A stretch of 15,306 bases of DNA, taken from assembly GCA_043813895.1 (NCBI GenBank), contig JBDRKQ010000051.1, positions 1-15,306 on the forward strand, in the 5' to 3' direction. Numbering within the stretch: position 1 is the first letter of the stretch; each line of letters starts with the position of its first letter. The notes beneath the pieces were generated by a model that had not been told where the DNA came from, ran no database searches, and saw only the letters and a list, made by a program, of their open reading frames with translations. Positions 13,299-15,306 of this stretch are shown here, piece after piece. This stretch comes from CAZTAR01 sp043813895 (GTDB lineage Bacteria; Planctomycetota; Phycisphaerae; UBA1845; UTPLA1). The translations under genes were made by a program, and so were the position numbers.

Positions 13299-13535
13299 CT
13301 ATGACAGGCGATGCCGGGCGCGACGGCGAAATAACGCCATACCCGCTGCGCCTACGAATAGCAGAGTTGCCGGTTCTGGAACGAGCACGCGCGTTGCGAA
13401 GTCCGGATCGAGGCCGTCCAGGTCTTGGGCGTGGACCTGGGCGACGGCGCCGAGGATGAGAACCACGATCGCCAACAGCGCCGGCAGCCATCGAGCCGGC
13501 GCGGCCGACGACCTGCGTGTGTCGGATGTTGTCAT
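13299..13535 (-). CDS. Minimal PEP-CTERM protein
   Basis: This encodes 78 residues. The N-terminus is a Sec signal with a basic start (TRRSSAAPARW), hydrophobic core LPALLAIVVLILGAV and cleavage site VHAQD. The C-terminus is a textbook PEP-CTERM anchor: VPEPATLLFVGAAGMALF followed by RRRARHR. Only about 20 residues lie between the signal and the PEP motif, so the mature protein is almost nothing but the sorting signal. PEP-CTERM tails are recognised by exosortase, which cleaves and relocates the protein across the outer layer; no exosortase gene is in the window. ATG 13535 was chosen because it opens the signal peptide and follows GGAAGGGAAAG; 22 upstream codons in frame look random. It may be a real tiny anchored peptide or the remains of a gene that lost its centre. 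Confidence 0.7.
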   Translation of the reverse strand: MTTSDTRRSSAAPARWLPALLAIVVLILGAVAQVHAQDLDGLDPDFATRVLVPEPATLLFVGAAGMALFRRRARHRLS

Positions 13536-13932
13536 TGTGCTTTCCCTTCCGCGTTCTCCGCCTGCGCCGGCATCATGGGCACGGGCGGCATCCTGTGGCA
13601 ACCCGCGCAGCCGAGGGGGCGACGCTGCTTAATGTAAAGATACGATTTGCACGCCGCCGCAGGCGACGCCGTTCTTCTTGCCGAGTTGCCGAGAAACGTT
13701 CGGTCCGGTATGAGAACATGGGGATAGGGCTCTTAAACGCTTATTTCGTGGACGATCGGTGATTCGCCGGGTTCCGGCATACCTTGCGGGAAGTCCGATC
13801 ACCTGCGAGAATCCGTGACCGAGTAGTACGCGAGAGAGTCCGCGCTGAGACGTGGGCAGGCGAGGTCCTGCTCCGGCAAGCGCAGCAGTGACGCGGGATC
13901 AAGACATCTGAGATAAAGCAGGAGAAGGGCAC
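13536..13932. other. Non-coding stretch before the isocitrate dehydrogenase gene
   Basis: These 397 bases must contain the promoters of the PEP-CTERM gene (minus) and the dehydrogenase gene (plus), but no pair of boxes good enough to call was found. Short open frames here are not protein-like. No RNA gene or clear terminator was recognised. Confidence 0.45.
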
Positions 13933-15114
13933 GTGGCCAAGCGAACAATCGTAGCAATGCCGGGTGACGGAATCGGGAAGACTGTTACGCCGGAGGCAAT
14001 TCGAGTGTTGGACAAAGTCGGTTTCGAGGCCGAGTACGTCCACGGGGATATCGGGTGGGAGTTCTGGATCAACGAGGGCAACGCGCTGCCGCAGCGCACG
14101 ATCGACCTGCTCGCCAAGCACAAGATCGGTCTCTTTGGGGCGATCACGTCGAAGCCGAAGGACATGGCGGCCGAGGAGTTGTCACCGGCACTCCGCGACA
14201 AGGGCTACGTCTACAGCAGCCCCATCGTCGGGCTTCGGCAGCACTTCGATCTCGACCTCTGCATCCGCCCGTGCAAGGCGTTCAAGGGCAATCCGCTCAA
14301 TTTCATCCGGCGCGACGGCGACGGCTTTGTCGAGCCGCCGGTTGACGCGGTCATCTTCAGGCAGAATACCGAGGGACTCTACTGCGGAGTGGAGTGGACG
14401 AATCCGCCCGCGAATGTCCGGGCGGCGCTGGAAACGCACCCGAAGATGGCTCGGTTCAAGGAATGCCCGGGCGAGGACTTGGCCGTCTCGACGCGAATCT
14501 TCACGCGCCGCGCGTGCCGGCGTATCTGCCGGGCGGCGTTCGAATACGCCAAGAAGTTCGGCTACAAGTCGGTCACGGTGTGCGAGAAGCCGAACGTCAT
14601 CCGCGAGACATCGGGAATGATGCGGGCCGAGGCGAAGATCATCGCGAAAGACTTTCCCGGCATCGCCCTATGGGAGACGAACATCGACGCCCAGATGATG
14701 TGGCTGACGAAGAATCCCGAAGATTACGGCGTGCTCGTTGCCGGCAACATGTTCGGCGACATCATCTCCGATGGCTTCGCCGGGCTCGTTGGCGGGCTGG
14801 GCTTCGCGTGCAGCGCGAACATCGGCGACGAACTGGCAGTCTTCGAGCCGACGCACGGTTCGGCGCCGAAGTACGAGAAGCTCTCGCCGTCGATCGTCAA
14901 CCCCATCGCGATGATCCTGTCGGCCTGCATGATGCTCGACCATCTCGGCGAGACCGACAAGTCCAAACGCATCCGCGACGCCGTCGCCGCCGTGATCGCC
15001 GAGGGCAGGGTAAGGTGCTACGACATGATGCGGCTGACCGGCCGGCAGGAAGTGATCAACCAAGGTGCGGCCACGACGCAGCAGATGACGGACGCGATCA
15101 TCGCGAAGATGTGA
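13933..15114 (+). CDS. icd: Isocitrate dehydrogenase, probably NADP-dependent (isocitrate/isopropylmalate dehydrogenase family)
   Basis: This encodes 393 residues, starting at GTG 13933 with AGGAG at 13920-13924, 8 bases upstream. It is a beta-decarboxylating dehydrogenase that oxidises isocitrate to 2-oxoglutarate in the TCA cycle. Hallmarks are PGDGIG near residue 10, LRQHFDLDLCIRP with two substrate-binding Arg, RQNTEGLY with the third, EKPNVIRE with the catalytic-type Lys, GDIISDGFAGLVGGLG with the metal-binding Asp, and THGSAPKY. Lys313-Tyr314 and YDMMR (Tyr363, Arg367) correspond to the NADP-contacting Lys344, Tyr345, Tyr391 and Arg395 of the Escherichia coli enzyme; NAD-type relatives have Asp-Ile at the first pair. 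Another family member, such as a homoisocitrate dehydrogenase, is possible: the position of E. coli Asn115 reads Ile. An aconitase-family gene starts 39 bases downstream. Confidence 0.82.
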   Translation: MAKRTIVAMPGDGIGKTVTPEAIRVLDKVGFEAEYVHGDIGWEFWINEGNALPQRTIDLLAKHKIGLFGAITSKPKDMAAEELSPALRDKGYVYSSPIVGLRQHFDLDLCIRPCKAFKGNPLNFIRRDGDGFVEPPVDAVIFRQNTEGLYCGVEWTNPPANVRAALETHPKMARFKECPGEDLAVSTRIFTRRACRRICRAAFEYAKKFGYKSVTVCEKPNVIRETSGMMRAEAKIIAKDFPGIALWETNIDAQMMWLTKNPEDYGVLVAGNMFGDIISDGFAGLVGGLGFACSANIGDELAVFEPTHGSAPKYEKLSPSIVNPIAMILSACMMLDHLGETDKSKRIRDAVAAVIAEGRVRCYDMMRLTGRQEVINQGAATTQQMTDAIIAKM

Positions 15115-15153
15115 TGTTGGCTTCTCTGGGGTGACGCTACATGGGAGGTTCCC

Positions 15154-15306
15154 TTGGGCAAGACAATTGTAGAGAAGATCATCGGCAATCACGCCGGCAG
15201 GGACGTGGGGCCGGACGACATTGTGGATGTCGTCATCGACGCTCGAGTCGCACGGGATTTCGGCGGGGCGAACGTCGTGAAGAACATTCGCGACGGCGGC
15301 CTGCCG
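15154..15306 (+). CDS. Aconitase / 3-isopropylmalate dehydratase large-subunit family, N-terminal fragment
   Basis: These are 51 codons that stay open to the right edge of the window. The sequence begins GKTIVEKIIGNHAGRDVGP and continues with DIVDVVIDARVARDF. This matches the start of LeuC/aconitase proteins, where GxTixEKIlxxHAG and a DivxxxvD strand precede the catalytic domain. These iron-sulfur enzymes isomerise citrate or isopropylmalate by dehydration and rehydration. The start is TTG 15154, preceded by GGGAGG at 15143-15148; no in-frame ATG is available. The position right after an isocitrate dehydrogenase favours aconitase over isopropylmalate isomerase. The iron-sulfur cysteines lie beyond the window, so the choice is not settled. 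Confidence 0.75.
   Translation, partial: MGKTIVEKIIGNHAGRDVGPDDIVDVVIDARVARDFGGANVVKNIRDGGLP

Overview
The window looks like chromosomal DNA of a moderately GC-rich (about 60%) Gram-negative bacterium, most likely of the Planctomycetota (Phycisphaerae-like). The reasons are a PEP-CTERM-type C-terminal anchor, a secreted protein with four dockerin-style EF-hand loops, a second cysteine-containing C-terminal anchor at the left edge, and many palindromic intergenic repeats of the kind common in those genomes. The taxonomic call is inference. No tRNA, rRNA, CRISPR array or transposase gene was seen.

Layout. 1-150 is the tail of an exported, C-terminally anchored protein. 151-766 is non-coding and holds a terminator, a long inverted repeat, a dyad and a near-perfect sigma-54 promoter that should drive a 105-aa lipoprotein (767-1084). 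A YbaK/ProX-type editing protein (1428-1910) and a large calcineurin-like phosphoesterase (2320-3801) follow. Next is a tight three-gene operon of exported proteins (3989-7561): a dockerin-loop lipoprotein, a metzincin-like lipoprotein with HExxH, and a secreted helical-repeat protein. It starts at a good sigma-70-type promoter. GC drops from about 70% to about 48% part-way through its first gene. On the minus strand, a MsbA-type ABC exporter (7534-9858) has a PDZ-like domain inserted in its first extracytoplasmic loop, and its 3' end overlaps the operon's last gene.

The right half holds a two-gene operon (10205-12975): an exported Spy/CpxP-like helical protein with two LTxxQ-type units, whose stop codon overlaps the start of a radical SAM enzyme of the AmrS type that carries a twin-arginine signal. 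A nested cruciform repeat and a REP-like cluster come next. Then there is a 78-aa PEP-CTERM protein on the minus strand with almost no mature domain. The window ends with an isocitrate dehydrogenase bearing NADP-type residues (13933-15114) and the start of an aconitase/isopropylmalate isomerase-family gene, probably a TCA-cycle pair.

The best candidates for undescribed biology are the exported three-gene cassette (4-7.5 kb), the pairing of a Spy-like protein with a Tat-signal radical SAM enzyme, and the ABC exporter with the PDZ-like loop. The functions proposed for these are hypotheses from sequence reading only.
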